Notes under the pieces: generated by a model
Database searches by the model: none
The model's input: only the letters and a program-made list of their open reading frames with translations
What the model was told of the DNA's origin: nothing
Source: Saccopteryx bilineata
Taxonomy: Eukaryota; Chordata; Mammalia; Chiroptera; Emballonuridae
Assembly (NCBI RefSeq): GCF_036850765.1
Contig: NC_089492.1
Location: 72,604,482 to 72,668,481, forward strand
DNA: 64,000 nt
Direction of reading: 5' to 3'
Made by a program: the position numbers and the translations under genes
In this document: piece by piece, positions 47,576 through 59,482 of the stretch
Layout of the letters: each line of letters starts with the position of its first letter
Position numbering within the stretch: the stretch's first letter is position 1

Positions 47576-47936
47576 AAAAAATCATGTAACCTAAAAAAAA
47601 ATTAAATAATACCTACAGGAAACAATAAAACTGTTATTTAAGGTATTTCCATATTCTTGATTGGCGTTCTCACTTGAAATTTTTTTCACCTATGGATGGA
47701 ATGAACATTACTACAGATGCTTAGAATACACTGTTGTGCAGATGAATATTAAAAAAGAGTAAGGAATGTAAATTTGTGATTTCCATATTGAGTGGCTGCC
47801 CAGGCACCCACCTTAGAGAGAACCCTGATTAAAAGTGCCATTTTAACAACTGGTTCACAAAACTCAACAAAAAATTTGGTATCAGTTCTGCTGAACTGGT
47901 TTGAACCAGTTAAATCCCACCACTGACTATTACTAT

Positions 47937-47989
47937 AATAGACTAATAATTAGCATGCATATAGGTGCATGCTAAGTAATAGTCTAGTT
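47937..47989. other. Imperfect palindrome (23-bp arms, 6-nt loop)
   Basis: Arm AATAGACTAATAATTAGCATGCA (two parts: AATAGACTAATAATTAG and CATGCA) faces TGCATGCTAAGTAATAGTCT with about 20 of 23 positions pairing. It starts just outside the right target duplication of the hAT element. Confidence 0.8.
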
Positions 47990-48196
47990 ATTTGGTTTGG
48001 TTTTTAGACTTTCTTTAATGATGATCATAATGGTTTGCTGTCATACTCTAATGTCTGCCAACTGCAAACACTGCTCTAAGTTTTTAGGTAAGGTGACTTA
48101 TTTAAACTTTGCATCACTTTAGCAAAGTTGTTTTACTATACTCAAAGTTTTAGGTAAGAAGACAAATAATTAGTATAGAAATTACTCTAGGTTTAA

Positions 48197-48388
48197 CAGG
48201 GGTCCCCAAACTTTTTACACAGAGGGCCAGTTCACTGTCCCTCAGACCGTTGGAGGGCCGCCACATACAGTGCTCCTCTCACTGACCACCAATGAAAGAG
48301 GTGGCCCTTCCGGAAGTGCGGTGGGGAGCTGGATAAATGGCCTCAGGGGACTGCATGTGGCCCGTGGGCCGTAGCTTGGGGACGCCTG
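48197..48388. mobile_element. Non-autonomous hAT element, shortened copy
   Basis: Same family as 43813-44143 (CAGGGGTCCCCAAACTTTTT start, '...cttggggacgcctg' end), but lacking about 140 bp of the centre. No matching 8-bp flanks could be seen, so the target duplication has decayed or an end has shifted. Confidence 0.85.
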
Positions 48389-48589
48389 CAGCAGCAACAT
48401 TTAAATATGAAGACCAATGGTCAAGCCATTTTCTTTTTCACTTTTCAAAGGCCACTACCTTTTAAAAGATTGAGATGTATGTTTCTATGAATGTTAAGCA
48501 CAGAAAATCATTTGGTGATTCAAAGACATGATATGGAAAAAATATGGTGTAAAATGAGAAATAATAAAGCAATCGTCTTAGTCTGTTTA

Positions 48590-49305
48590 GACGTCTGTAA
48601 CAACATATGATAGATTGTTTGGCTTAAACAAGAGATTTATTTTTTCACAGTTCTGGAGTTTGGAAGTTCAAGATCAGGGTACCTGTAGAGATGGTTTTTG
48701 GTGAGATCTTTCTTCCTGGCTTTTGGATGGCCACCTTCTCATGGTGGGCTCACCTTGCCTTTGCTGGATGTTTTTGCTGGTAGAGAGCTCTGGTGTCTCT
48801 TTCTTTCCTTCTGAGGGCCCTGATCACATCATGGGGGTTCCACTCTCAGGACTGCATTTAAACCTAATTAGCTCCCAAAGGTGTCACTTCCAAATATCGT
48901 AACTTTGGGAGTTAGGGATTCAACATATGAATTTTTTTTTCCAGAGACAGAGAGAGAGTCAGAGAGAGGGATAGACAAGGACAGACAGACAGGAACGAAG
49001 AGATGACAAGCATCAATCATTAGTTTTTTGTTGCACGTTGTGACACCTTAGTTGTTCATTGATTGCTTTCTCATATGTGCCTTGACCATGGGCCTTCAGC
49101 AGACTGAGTAACCCCTTGCTCGAGCTAGCAACCTTGGGTCCAAGCTGGTGAACTTTGCTCAAACCAGATGAGCCTGCGCTTAAGCTGGCGACCTCGAGGT
49201 CTTGAACCTGGGTCCTCTGTATCCCAATCTAACACTCTATCTGCTGCACCACTGCCTGGTCAGGCTCAGCATATGAATTTTGGAAAGACCCAAACATTCA
49301 GTCCA
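48590..49305 (-). repeat. MLT1-type LTR with a nested SINE
   Basis: 'gtctgtaacaacatatgata', 'tttcacagttctggagtttg', 'cacatcatgggggttcc' and, after the SINE, 'catatgaattttgg' match the complement of an MLT1 LTR. The SINE at 48940-49263 splits it. Confidence 0.72.
48940..49263 (-). repeat. SINE family B nested in MLT1
   Basis: A full-length minus-strand copy ending 'cactgcctggtcaggc'. Flanks CAACATATGAATTTTT and CAGCATATGAATTTT are the target duplication. Confidence 0.92.
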
Positions 49306-49529
49306 AAATGGCAATATAAGAAACAATTTCCTAAAACATATTTTGCAGAATGTTTGTAGATATCATATGGAAGAGGATAGATGATGAAAGTCAAATAAAA
49401 TTAGGGAAATATGAGGCTAAGCATTGTTATTTTGGTTAACACATAATTTAAAAATTTAATTTGCTTTTATGTGGGGCATTTTAGATTTTTTTAATATGCT
49501 AAATTATATTGGGACTAGCCATGAAGGCA

Positions 49530-49532
<3 letters not shown>

Positions 49533-49567
<35 letters not shown>

Positions 49568-49668
49568 ACAATATAATACATATTGTGTATATATATGTGT
49601 GTGTGTATATATTTATAATTATAAGATTATAAATATTTTACATAAATATATATATATATACACATATA
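49533..49668. repeat. Compound microsatellite (CA)n, (TG)n, (TA)n
   Basis: About 16 CA units are followed by alternating TA/TG tracts and a further (TA)n near 49645-49665. Confidence 0.95.
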
Positions 49669-49674
49669 TTTTTT

Positions 49675-50033
49675 TCTTTTTTCAAGTGAGAGGAGAGGGA
49701 ATAGAGAGATAGACTCCTACCTGCACCCTGACTGAGATCCATGCAGCAACCCCCTTCTGGGGCCGATGCTTTGCCAACCTAGGGCCATGCTTATAACTGA
49801 GATATTTTTAGTGCCTGAAGTGGAGGTTCCATGGAGCCATCCTCAGCACCTAGGGCGATATACTCAAAGCAATTGAACCATGGCTGAGAGAGGGGAAGAG
49901 AGAGAGAAAGAGAGAGAGAGGGGAGAGGGGGGAGAAGCATATGGTCACATCTTCTGTGTGCCCTGTCTGGGAATCAAACCCAGGACATCCACATGTGGGA
50001 CTGACACGCTATCACTGAGCCAACCAGCCAGGG
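49675..50033 (-). repeat. SINE family A, diverged copy
   Basis: Ends 'gccaaccagccagggtc'. The body has decayed and the CTCF-like block reads 'acccccttctgg', no longer a match. An expanded GA tract is present at 49895-49940. Confidence 0.88.
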
Positions 50034-50039
50034 TCAAGG

Positions 50040-52211
50040 TATATATTTTACCCAAGATTATTTCATGTGGACTTTCTCTTCTGGTGGAACACATTCTGGG
50101 TAGAAAGAATGAGTTCTGAGATGTTTCATACCAGATAATCTTCGCCACAGGTAAATACTGTTCATGTTCATTTGTTGATACATCTGCCATTTGAAAGTTT
50201 CTAACTTCAGTAATGCTTGGTTAAGCATGAGGGGTATTTATGTTTTCTTTTTAGAAATTATGTTGGGTGAGCACATTGCCAAAGATAATTATAAATGTCA
50301 GAGATGGGTTCTTATGAGGGTCTGTTTTGTGATCAAGGCCACAGATTGCCTCCTATTCTTTCCACACTTGCAATTATTCATAATTTCAGACTTCTCTGAG
50401 CCAGATCAACGACATTTCCCTTGAAAAATGGATAAGGAAGACAGTCTCACTCAGTCACAGCCCAGAAGGAATTCCTTGAGTTCAAGGACTCACATGACAC
50501 TATTTCCTTTTAATTTTATCCTTTATTTATCTTCTGATAAATCACCTTCTGCTCTCTTTTACTTTTTAATTCAAATGAATCAAGTCCTACAGTGACTCTT
50601 TCTCACTTTCTTCAAAATTCAACGACAGGTCTTCAGAATCACAATAAAATATTTGTAAGGACTTTCTTCTCTTTCCCCAGACTGAAGTGACACTGTGAAA
50701 TCTCACATCATTTCCAGTCTGCTTCTCATAAAATGCTGGCAAAATTTATTCAATTCAAATTAAATAGATGTAGCACGGCGTAATCTTTCTCTATTAACTA
50801 TGTCACTTTTTGCAATTGTTTCTTAATATCCTTCCCAGCTTCCATCTCAGATTAGCACTTCCTTGCTGCCCGAGTTTCACTAACCTACTGAATTATTCAC
50901 TGGAGCATAACCTTCAGATATCAGGTTAGAAAGACCTTGATTATGGCAGGAAGTGAACTGTATAAGCCATTTTTCTTTAAGGGGGAAATTTCTCAGTACT
51001 ACAAAATCTGAAATGCGGTGAGTATTAAATGTGTGTAAAAATTAAGTTCATTATTGATAGGAAGTTTGGCAACTGTGACATGGCCACATTTTGTTTATTG
51101 TAATGTATCATCATACCATCCTCAGTGCTAAGAAGCAACCTAAGACTGTGGGCATTGTCACAGTGCTTGTTTTACCCCAGGGGACACTGGCCTGGTTTCA
51201 GGATGAACAAACAAATTTGTTACATTTTAAATTGCATAAGGCTTTATAACAGTCTCTGAATGTTCAGATGTATTATTTTTTCAATTTATTTCCTCTTTAT
51301 GTTCTATTTACTTTTCTTTCCTTCACCATGGCTTTCTTTTAGAGTCCAATAGCCCTATAGTTCATGGTGAAGTCAGCAGTCTACTGTGGGTCTCCCTGTA
51401 ACAAATTCTATTAGCAGTAGTCCTTGTTTTATCTCAGTTCCATGCTGAAAGGTCATTAGAATACCAACCGAGGAGACAACACTCTTGGAACACCTTTGCT
51501 GGTGTTGAAATTAGGAAACTCACCACTCAGTAATCAGCCACTTCATGACCAATCCACTGGGTACCCAGTTGCTAACGTGCAACCCTGATATACAGCAGCG
51601 AGTTTCTAGTGGGAGAGAGGAAAACACACAGAGACCATCACTGGTCTACTTTTATCTGCCTTTATTACTTCAACCATGGGGAAAGATTATTTTTTTCTAT
51701 AGTGTACTTGGCCTCAGACAGCATTCCAAGGACTTTCCAAATACTCTGATGGAGCATAAAAGTTTTAAATATCAGTTGACTTAATAATGTTAGGCTTCTC
51801 CTACCATTACCAGTGTTATAAAAGTCATCACAACTTAAGAATGCCAATGGCGAGACACGATGCATTATTAAAATGAGTACTTTGATCAGATTTTCTCCAT
51901 ACATTAGCTGTTCAGATGGTGGCAATAAACTAAGAAACATTTTTTACCATGAATCAATGTAAGTGGTATAGACACCATCAAGAATTTCCTTTGTTTGCTG
52001 CCTACCCTACTGCCTGACAAAAGTACCAATTGCAGTCTCTGCTAAAATTTTAATCTGGTTGAATGATTATTTGAAACGCTTTTTATAAGCACTTAGGGAA
52101 GTGTCAAATAAGCACGTGAAATGACAAGTTACTCAAAACATACAGTGCATCACAGGAGAAATACCAAGGAAATGTGATGGTAAAAAAAAAAATTCAGAAA
52201 ACACCTTTTCT
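50040..52211. other. Low-copy DNA, no gene seen
   Basis: Only short unrecognised open frames, no definable repeats. Confidence 0.4.
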
Positions 52212-52215
52212 TTAA

Positions 52216-52476
52216 CCCTTGGAGTAGTGAGTTTGTTTCCTACTAGCTGACCCCCGGGAGTGAGTTTTATTTTCAAAAAATGAAATTAGTTCCAATTACA
52301 GTTTTATTAACTTAAAATCATGTTTGTTTGATAACCAATTTATGGAAATAAGAAGAACATACATTTGCCTTTTTAAATGTTGCCTTACACATTTTTAAAA
52401 TAATTTTTGTAAGATTGTACTCTGGATGGTCAGGAGGCACGAGGACGTACATGAATGTTTTGTACTACTCAAAGGG
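52216..52476. mobile_element. piggyBac-like MITE (261 bp)
   Basis: TTAA at 52212-52215 and 52477-52480 flank inverted ends CCCTTGGAGTAGT and, from the right, CCCTTTGAGTAGT (12 of 13 matching). TTAA target duplication with a CCC-start end is the piggyBac signature. No transposase is encoded. Confidence 0.82.
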
Positions 52477-52480
52477 TTAA

Positions 52481-53675
52481 GAAACAAACAAACAAAAAAT
52501 CTTACAAGAGCAAACATCACAATTTGCCATTTTATTCAGATGTAAGATTTAATTATGATATATTCATACCAATAAAAATATTTCCTACTGGAAAGAAAAT
52601 GATCAGAATTTAGAAGTTTTATAAGGAGTTACACATAGTTTATTAGAGTAGAAATGTATATTTTTTCTTTCTACTCCATGAATTTGTATCTTAAATTTAC
52701 TTTAATTTTTGAGAAATATAGTAAAAATAGTGGAAAACATTTTTTCCTTTTATTGCATAGATGATATCCCTTGTCAATTTGATATAATTAATTTTCTTGT
52801 ATCTGACAGATCTATTTAGAAAATAATAGCATCAACACAGGAATGTGTGAAACCTCATGTGAATTGATAAGGTACAGTTTGATCACATAATAAAGAGTGA
52901 AGCGATAAGTCATTTTTCAGGAACATTCCCAACAAATTTTATTTGTTTAAAAAATGTGGCATAGATTTACATAACAAAGATTTTTTTTCTATGATCATTT
53001 CCAGTAGGAGGAGACAATATATAATTGCTCTCTTGTTTATAATGGTTAAGCCCCTAAATACATGCAGAAAGAACAGGACACTGTCTAGCCACTCAGGGAA
53101 TTCAGCTTAGAGAGGAGTTCTCATCTGCATCTAGTCAAAGAGGGTGCACTCAACCTAGCACAGGGATGGCACATAGGTAGGAATCACTCCTCTTCTTATG
53201 TTCATGTTACAAATATTTTTATTGGTCCCTTTTCTTGCTGAGCTCAGATGTGACTCCATAGTCTTTCTCTACAAAGTGCAAATGAGTCTTTGAGTTGAAA
53301 CTATTTTTCTGTCTCTGACTGAGTGGGAGGTCCTCATTCTGTGACATTTCTACCATGTCTGAGGTTATATATTCAGGATCGGAAACAAAGTGTGTGCAGG
53401 TGGGTGTGCCAGAAAGGATGCCTCCATGGATTGCCTTGAAGACAAAGAGTTGGAGCATACTAATTTATGTGAAAGTCAGGAAATATCCTAGTGTCAATCT
53501 GAATTCAGGAGAAGGTCTGGGAATAGTTCTCTCCCAGGTCTCCCACAGATGAAAATAGGACATGATTTGTTTAGTACTCCTGATGATAGTTATAATGAGC
53601 TCCAGAATCATTCTGTACATAATTTTATTGTAATTTTTTAATATAATCCCTGCTTCCAAGAGAGACCACATATTG
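52481..53675. other. Low-copy DNA, no gene seen
   Basis: A 79-codon minus-strand frame at 53219-53458 is unrecognised. Confidence 0.4.
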
Positions 53676-53679
53676 ACTG

Positions 53680-53790
53680 AGGGTATAGAACATGTCTATC
53701 TTGCTATTGCTTTATATGTAGCATATCACAAGGGGGCCTATGGTAGAGCATAAATCCTCAATAAATATTTAATGAATGATTAAATTAATC
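53680..53790 (+). repeat. L2-like 3' end fragment
   Basis: 'tatagaacatgtctatcttg' and 'ctcaataaatatttaatgaa' match the L2 tail order. Confidence 0.6.
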
Positions 53791-56110
53791 AGATGATGGA
53801 AGGTGCTTGATATAAGAAAATTCAGGTAAAGTCAAACAAAAATCTAAATATAAATGCAAGATAAGATGACTAGATATACCATATTCCTTAGGCTAACCCC
53901 CCAGGTATTATCTTAGGTTTGCAGAATTTCCACTGGTGATAGACATAAATTTTGACGTCTTCAAAATCACTCAGTTCTTAACCAGGTCAATTCATACTGG
54001 AAAAACAGAGGAGAATAACGACTGTCAGGGGATAGATGTATAACTGGAAAATGAAAGAGGAACATGGCAGATACCCTGAAAAGTTAATAATTAAGTAAAT
54101 TGGGCACAATTTGGGATGCGCAAAACTTTGGAGAAGGTACTGAGTGTAAAAATACCCTAAGTGTTAGATGGACTCAAAGTTGCTGAATCCCTGGAACCAA
54201 GCCTCAGGTAAGGTAGTGACTCATCTTTTCCTTTATAATCTTTTATTTTCTTTCCTCCCTTTTTGATTTATATTCCTACTCTAATTTATCATAGCAACTC
54301 TATATTACACAGCAATCCAGTGTAAGCAACACTTGCTCTGTGGCCCCGAGACCGCCCATGACAAGTTAAACCGATCCATGTGCATTCTGTTGGTCTACTT
54401 CCACTCAGTGTAAGACACTTAATATTTATATTCAGGGGATTACCAAAACAGATGGAGTGAATATAAGTTCTCTCCTCCCCAAACAATTCCTTCTTGTTAA
54501 GATCTTTCATGAGATTGCTAATTAAGACTGTGATACAGGTGTATTATTTAACGTCTTCCTCTACTTTGTCTGGATACAGTGTTTACAGTACAGTAGAAGA
54601 AGCCTGTTGTTGGCATTCTGGAAGTCATTCGTGGTTTTTCAAGAGCTGAACATCATTATTTCATGGAGCCATCTTTTGCCCCTGTCCCCGATGTCTCTTT
54701 TGTTACTGATAGAAACTATAAGTGGGCTACTTGGTGGGCAGTGGTTTGGGTTTGCCTATGAAAACAGGCCACAAAAATGGCAAATGGAACTTCTGCTGCT
54801 AGTCATTTTGAAGCAATTACTTCAACACACACAGAAAATTTGAGTGATGTCCCCAAGCCATATAACAAACTAGGTCAGATCACTCACGATACAATCACTC
54901 ATTTCTGTGGCCCCCTCATCACTTCCTTGACCAACCAAGTGAATATTTCACTAGTGGGCTATTTATGTACAACCAATCAAAACTTGTGGCAGGGTAATAA
55001 TTTATTTCAAATTCATGATTGTATTTCCAGTATGTATTAAAGAAAGTAGTATGTCCTTGTTTTTCCTATGTGGAGCTATATGACGAGGCTTTTCTGAGTA
55101 TGTGATTATTTGATAATTAAGTTATGGCTGCAGATAGAATAAGTAGCCACCCAAAGAGTATAATTTATAGATTTTTCAAAAGTGCTCTCTTACTGATTTT
55201 ATTTTCAATGGCTTACCTTTGTACTGAAAATTTTCACTAATATCACTCTTTATGGGTCCCCTCATGATAAAGCTTTTTAGCAAGTTAGCATTGTCTGCTT
55301 TGAGGGGGAGTGAGTAAGAGATTGATAAATTAAGACTGAATTACCAAATGCTGAAATAGATAGGACACTATCCTCAGAATAGAATCCTTTAAATAGAATT
55401 TGCATAAAAATATTTCCAAATTTTATCTCACTCTTAACTTCCCTTGCTGTGCTCTAGTATTTTTTATATCTTATTGCATACTTAGTAACTCTTCTTGGAT
55501 ATGTAATTGGCATAATAAATTTCATCTGAAAGCAAGTTTCTCTCCCAGCCTCCTTTATCTTAGAAGAAGGTATTGCTATGTGCCCAACTGCACAAGTCTT
55601 GGTCCTGAGTGCCTTTCTGGGTTCCTCATTTCTTCACCTTGCATGTCCAGTTAATTAGTGAATCTGGACAGTTCTGCATTAAAAAAATATATCTATTTCT
55701 TCACCATGCCAAGAATGAACTTGTGAAAATGTTGACATGATTAAGAAATTTTTTTTACTTATGTTTCTCCAATACATTTTCACAGGGTTTAGAATAAAAC
55801 TGTAAATCCTTCCCATGGAACCTACACTGAGTACCACTCTTTGGCCTCATGTAGTACTAGTCTTTCCAGGTTCCCTGTGCTTGGAGGCTTCCATCACCTT
55901 GGACATCTTTCTTTTCCTTAATGTATTCATATCACTTACACTGAAGGACCTCTCTCTGGAATATCTAAACTAGTTCCTTCTCCATTCATGTCTGACAAGA
56001 CAAAGAGGACTTCCTATTGGGTTGAATAATTTCCCCAGTCTCTCCTCTCACACAATATTGGTATTGATATTGTCATTATCAAGGCTTATCAATCTCTGAA
56101 TTACCTAAAT
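53791..56110. other. Low-copy DNA, no gene seen
   Basis: Several short open frames (54607-54843, 54777-55040, 55400-55654) lack recognisable domains. Confidence 0.4.
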
Positions 56111-56114
56111 TAGT

Positions 56115-56235
56115 TGTTACTGAATTTTTGTTGGGCCCCCCTTTTCTGAGAATAGGGATCTTATCTATCTTATTTTCTATTTCTGGGGCGTATCTCAAGC
56201 AATAATTAAAATACTATAGAAACTCTACGCACATT
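56115..56235 (+). repeat. L2-like 3' end fragment, weak
   Basis: 'gagaatagggatcttatcta' and a trailing 'tgtttgaaggaatgga' resemble a decayed L2 tail. Confidence 0.4.
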
Positions 56236-56777
56236 GTTTGAAGGAATGGAGAACAGATATCAATAAAATCCTAGTCTCCTAATGTATGGCTTGTGTATTC
56301 TGTCCATTTAATTGGTATATTAGTATTAAATACCAATGTGTATTAGTTTACAATGTAGTTTAATGTATAAACTAGATTATACTATGGGATAATAATTATA
56401 TAGTAACAGGCTAAGACTTATTTAATAAGATAAATATTTAATAATTATTCATGGGAAATCTGATGGCATTCAGTGGAGCTTTTCTTCCATCAGGTGACTC
56501 AGGGATCCAGGTTCACCACATGTAATGCCATGCTCTCCCCAGGGAGGAGGCACACTAGCTTTTAATGTTGAAGACAGAAGTGAACCAAGTTACCTCCAAT
56601 AAATTAGTACTGGCTGGAATTAGTCTCATGGTACGATATAATGGCAAGCGAGGCCAGATTATTTAAGAGTGCACACAATATATTTGATAGGCATACTGTT
56701 AATGGCAACTTGGTCCACTTATAAGAATAAGATGTGGAGGGTATAGAGAAAAGAGGTCAAGTGATAACAATTAAAAG

Positions 56778-56812
<35 letters not shown>

Positions 56813-57870
56813 TCATGAAAATATACTGGCATTGCTCTCTGGGCTCCACACAAAGCCCGTAGTAATCTCTGCACTGGTGAATACATTTCCCATTTGGTGT
56901 GCAGCTGTAGCTAACATTATTTCCTGTGCCTAGTATTATTTGAAAGTTTGCCTCTTAAACTCATGTTCTTCTTGATCCTTCTGCTCTAAAGTATCTTCCC
57001 ACCCTCCGATGGCTCCACCCCAGGATGGCCTTTGTGTTCCACTTCACAGTTAATCATCTTAGATTAATACCAGGGACACTTTTGCCTAATGGAGTTTCAG
57101 CCAGAGACGGAGAGGGAGAGGGAGAAGAAAGCTTCTGCTAAGTGAATATGTCCACTCATTTTCTCCTGTGTTTTACATGCTCTCTGGTATAAAAGAAATC
57201 CCGGAAGTCAATGGATTAAATAGAAATGCGAAGTAAGGAAATATGTGATAAAAGAGAGGCAGATAAAAACCTACTTGAGCCCGATGGGCAGACCATGTGG
57301 TGAGCTGATATAATACTTTAATTCTGGCATCCCTGTGGCTAGCCCAGGTTGACAACATTTCAAAGATGACAATTATTTGGAATAAATCCAAGATTATACT
57401 TTAAATAAAAATGTTCATAAATCATAGCTCTTCTACTATGAATAGGACAAGCACATAAGCAATTACTTATAGGAGCAGCATTATCTTGCAATTCAAGCTG
57501 TTTCTTAAGTTGATTTGACTAAAAGCTTATTTTTTCCCCCAAAGTGAAAAATGAAAACATTCAACTTGTCCTTCTTTGTTCTGTATATGAAGTTCAATTA
57601 GATGAATCATTTATTCTCTTAAAAAGTTAAGTGAATGAAAAATGGCAATTTAAGGAAAAAGGGGGGAAAGCCAATTTATCTAGAGTGAAGAGAGCCAGGT
57701 AATTGCTGCAACATGCTGGATGGGTGTGGGGGGAAATCGGGACTCGTCCCCCGCAGTGGGAATGCTATGTGCTGGTAGGAACTGTGGACTTGGACAAACA
57801 TTCTCTCTGTCCATTGGTTCCTAAAACAACAAAGCCTATAAAAACTCATTTTCTGCCTATTTTGTTGTGC
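56236..57870. other. Low-copy DNA with a (GA)n microsatellite
   Basis: The (GA)n tract at 56780-56809 is the only definable feature. Confidence 0.4.
56780..56809. repeat. (GA)n microsatellite
   Basis: About 14 uninterrupted AG units. Confidence 0.97.
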
Positions 57871-57879
57871 TTAAGCATG

Positions 57880-58085
57880 AGTACCTCTGACTTCTAGTCT
57901 TGGATCTGCCAACAGACCAGCTTTGTGTCCTTGGGTGAGTTTTTAAAATTTGTGTCAGTTTCATCATTTGTACCATGAAGATGTAACCTTATAGTGTGAG
58001 TTTAAATGAGATAATACATGTAGAGCTCTTAACACAATAATGGGAACAAATTGCATGCCAGTATGAAGCTATGTGCTATTAGGGT
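57880..58085 (+). repeat. MIR fragment
   Basis: 'tgtgtccttgggtgagttt', 'tgtcagtttcatcatttgta' and 'aaatgagataatacatgtag' followed by 'agctcttaacacaat' are in MIR order. Confidence 0.75.
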
Positions 58086-58755
58086 ACTATAAAAAGGATA
58101 TATATACAGACAAATATGTCTCTCTCTTTCAGACATTTAGGCAATTAATTTATGAATGTTCACTTTGTCTATAAAAGGTTATAATCTCATCACTGTTTTT
58201 CTATCACAAACTCATATAACACCAGGTACCATGTAAAATCTTTACTCCTTCAATTTTCTCTTATAGACAAATGTTTCTTTGCTACCTGTGTATCTCAATG
58301 ATATGTGAATTGCTTTTCAAAAAAAAAAAATGGGGTGTGATACAAACCCATTTGGCATGGAAAATAGCTTCACCTACATGACAACAGAATAATCTTTTCT
58401 TGATACAAAGAGAAGGTGTAAATTATATATGAGTAAATGTTACATTCCCAAGTAGTGAATAAATTTAGAGAGATGCAGAGAAGAAATTATAGAATACAAA
58501 TCTATATTAGTTATAAATTAGATTTCTTTAACACATTGAAAAATACTAAAATGTAATAGGAATGGATTAATCCTGCAAACTACTTTGAATAAAATTACCT
58601 TTTAAAATGGAAAGTAAAGATGTTGATGTTTAATATAATTTCAGTAAATCTTCCATGGGAAAATTTGATGGAGGTGGTGGTGGAGATTTTAACTTGAAAA
58701 AATAATTCTAATATTAACTGAAAGAATTTATATTACAGCAGTGACTTTCATTATT
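58086..58755. other. Low-copy DNA, no gene seen
   Basis: AT-rich, nothing recognised. Confidence 0.4.
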
Positions 58756-58759
58756 TATT

Positions 58760-59086
58760 TATTTATTTATTTTGGGTGACAGTGAGAGAGAGAGACCGAA
58801 AGAGGGATAGATAGGGACAGACAGACCGGAAAGGAGAGAGATGAGAAGCATCAATTCTTTGTTGCGACACCTTAGTTCATTAATTGCTTTCTTATATGTA
58901 TCTTGACCGGGAGGCTGCAGCAGACCGAGTGACCTCTTGCTGAAGCCAGTGACCTTGGGTTCAAGCTGGTGAGCTGTGCTCAAACCAGATGAGCCTGCAC
59001 TCAAGCTAGAGACCTTGGGGTTTTGAACCTGGTGTCCTCTGCGTCCCAGTCTGATGCTCCATCCACCAAGCCACTGCCTGGTCGGC
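58760..59086 (-). repeat. SINE family B
   Basis: A full-length minus-strand copy, tail (TTTA)n at the left, ending 'ccactgcctggtcggc'. TGACTTTCATT flanks both sides. Confidence 0.92.
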
Positions 59087-59123
59087 TGACTTTCATTTTT
59101 TAATTGTAACCTACAGTATAAAG

Positions 59124-59474
59124 CAGTGGTAGTCAACCTGGTCCCTACCGCCCACTAGTGGGTGTTCCAGCTTTCATGGTGAGCAGTAGCAGAGCAACCA
59201 AAGTATAAATAAAAAGATAAATTTAACTATAGTAAGTTGTTTTATAAAGATTTATTCTGCCAAACTTAGCGAAAATCCAACATAAAGTACTTGGTAAGTA
59301 ATTATTATTATATGCTTTAACTTGCTGTAACTCTGCTTTATAAATTTTATAAAGTAAAGTTACTTCCCTACTTTATAAATCATCATTACTGTGGAACCAG
59401 TGGGAGGTTAAAAAATTTTACTACTAACAGAGATACAAAAGTGGGTGGTAGGTATAAATGGTTGACTACCCCTG
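59124..59474. mobile_element. Non-autonomous hAT element (351 bp), second type
   Basis: Inverted ends CAGTGGTAGTCAACC and, from the right, CAGGGGTAGTCAACC. Target duplications GTATAAAG (59116-59123) and GTATAAAA (59475-59482). The AT-rich centre has no open frame. Confidence 0.92.
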
Positions 59475-59482
59475 GTATAAAA

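Larger units (their letters stand above)
46812..47925. mobile_element. Non-autonomous hAT element with two nested SINEs
   Basis: Ends CAGTGGTGGGACTCAAA and, read from the right, CAGTGGTGGGATTTAACTGG are inverted repeats. Flanks AGTATTAC (46804-46811) and ACTATTAC (47926-47933) match in seven of eight bases. Two SINEs (A and C) account for about half its 1,114 bp, so the native element was about 0.5 kb. Order of events: hAT, then SINEs. Confidence 0.85.
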
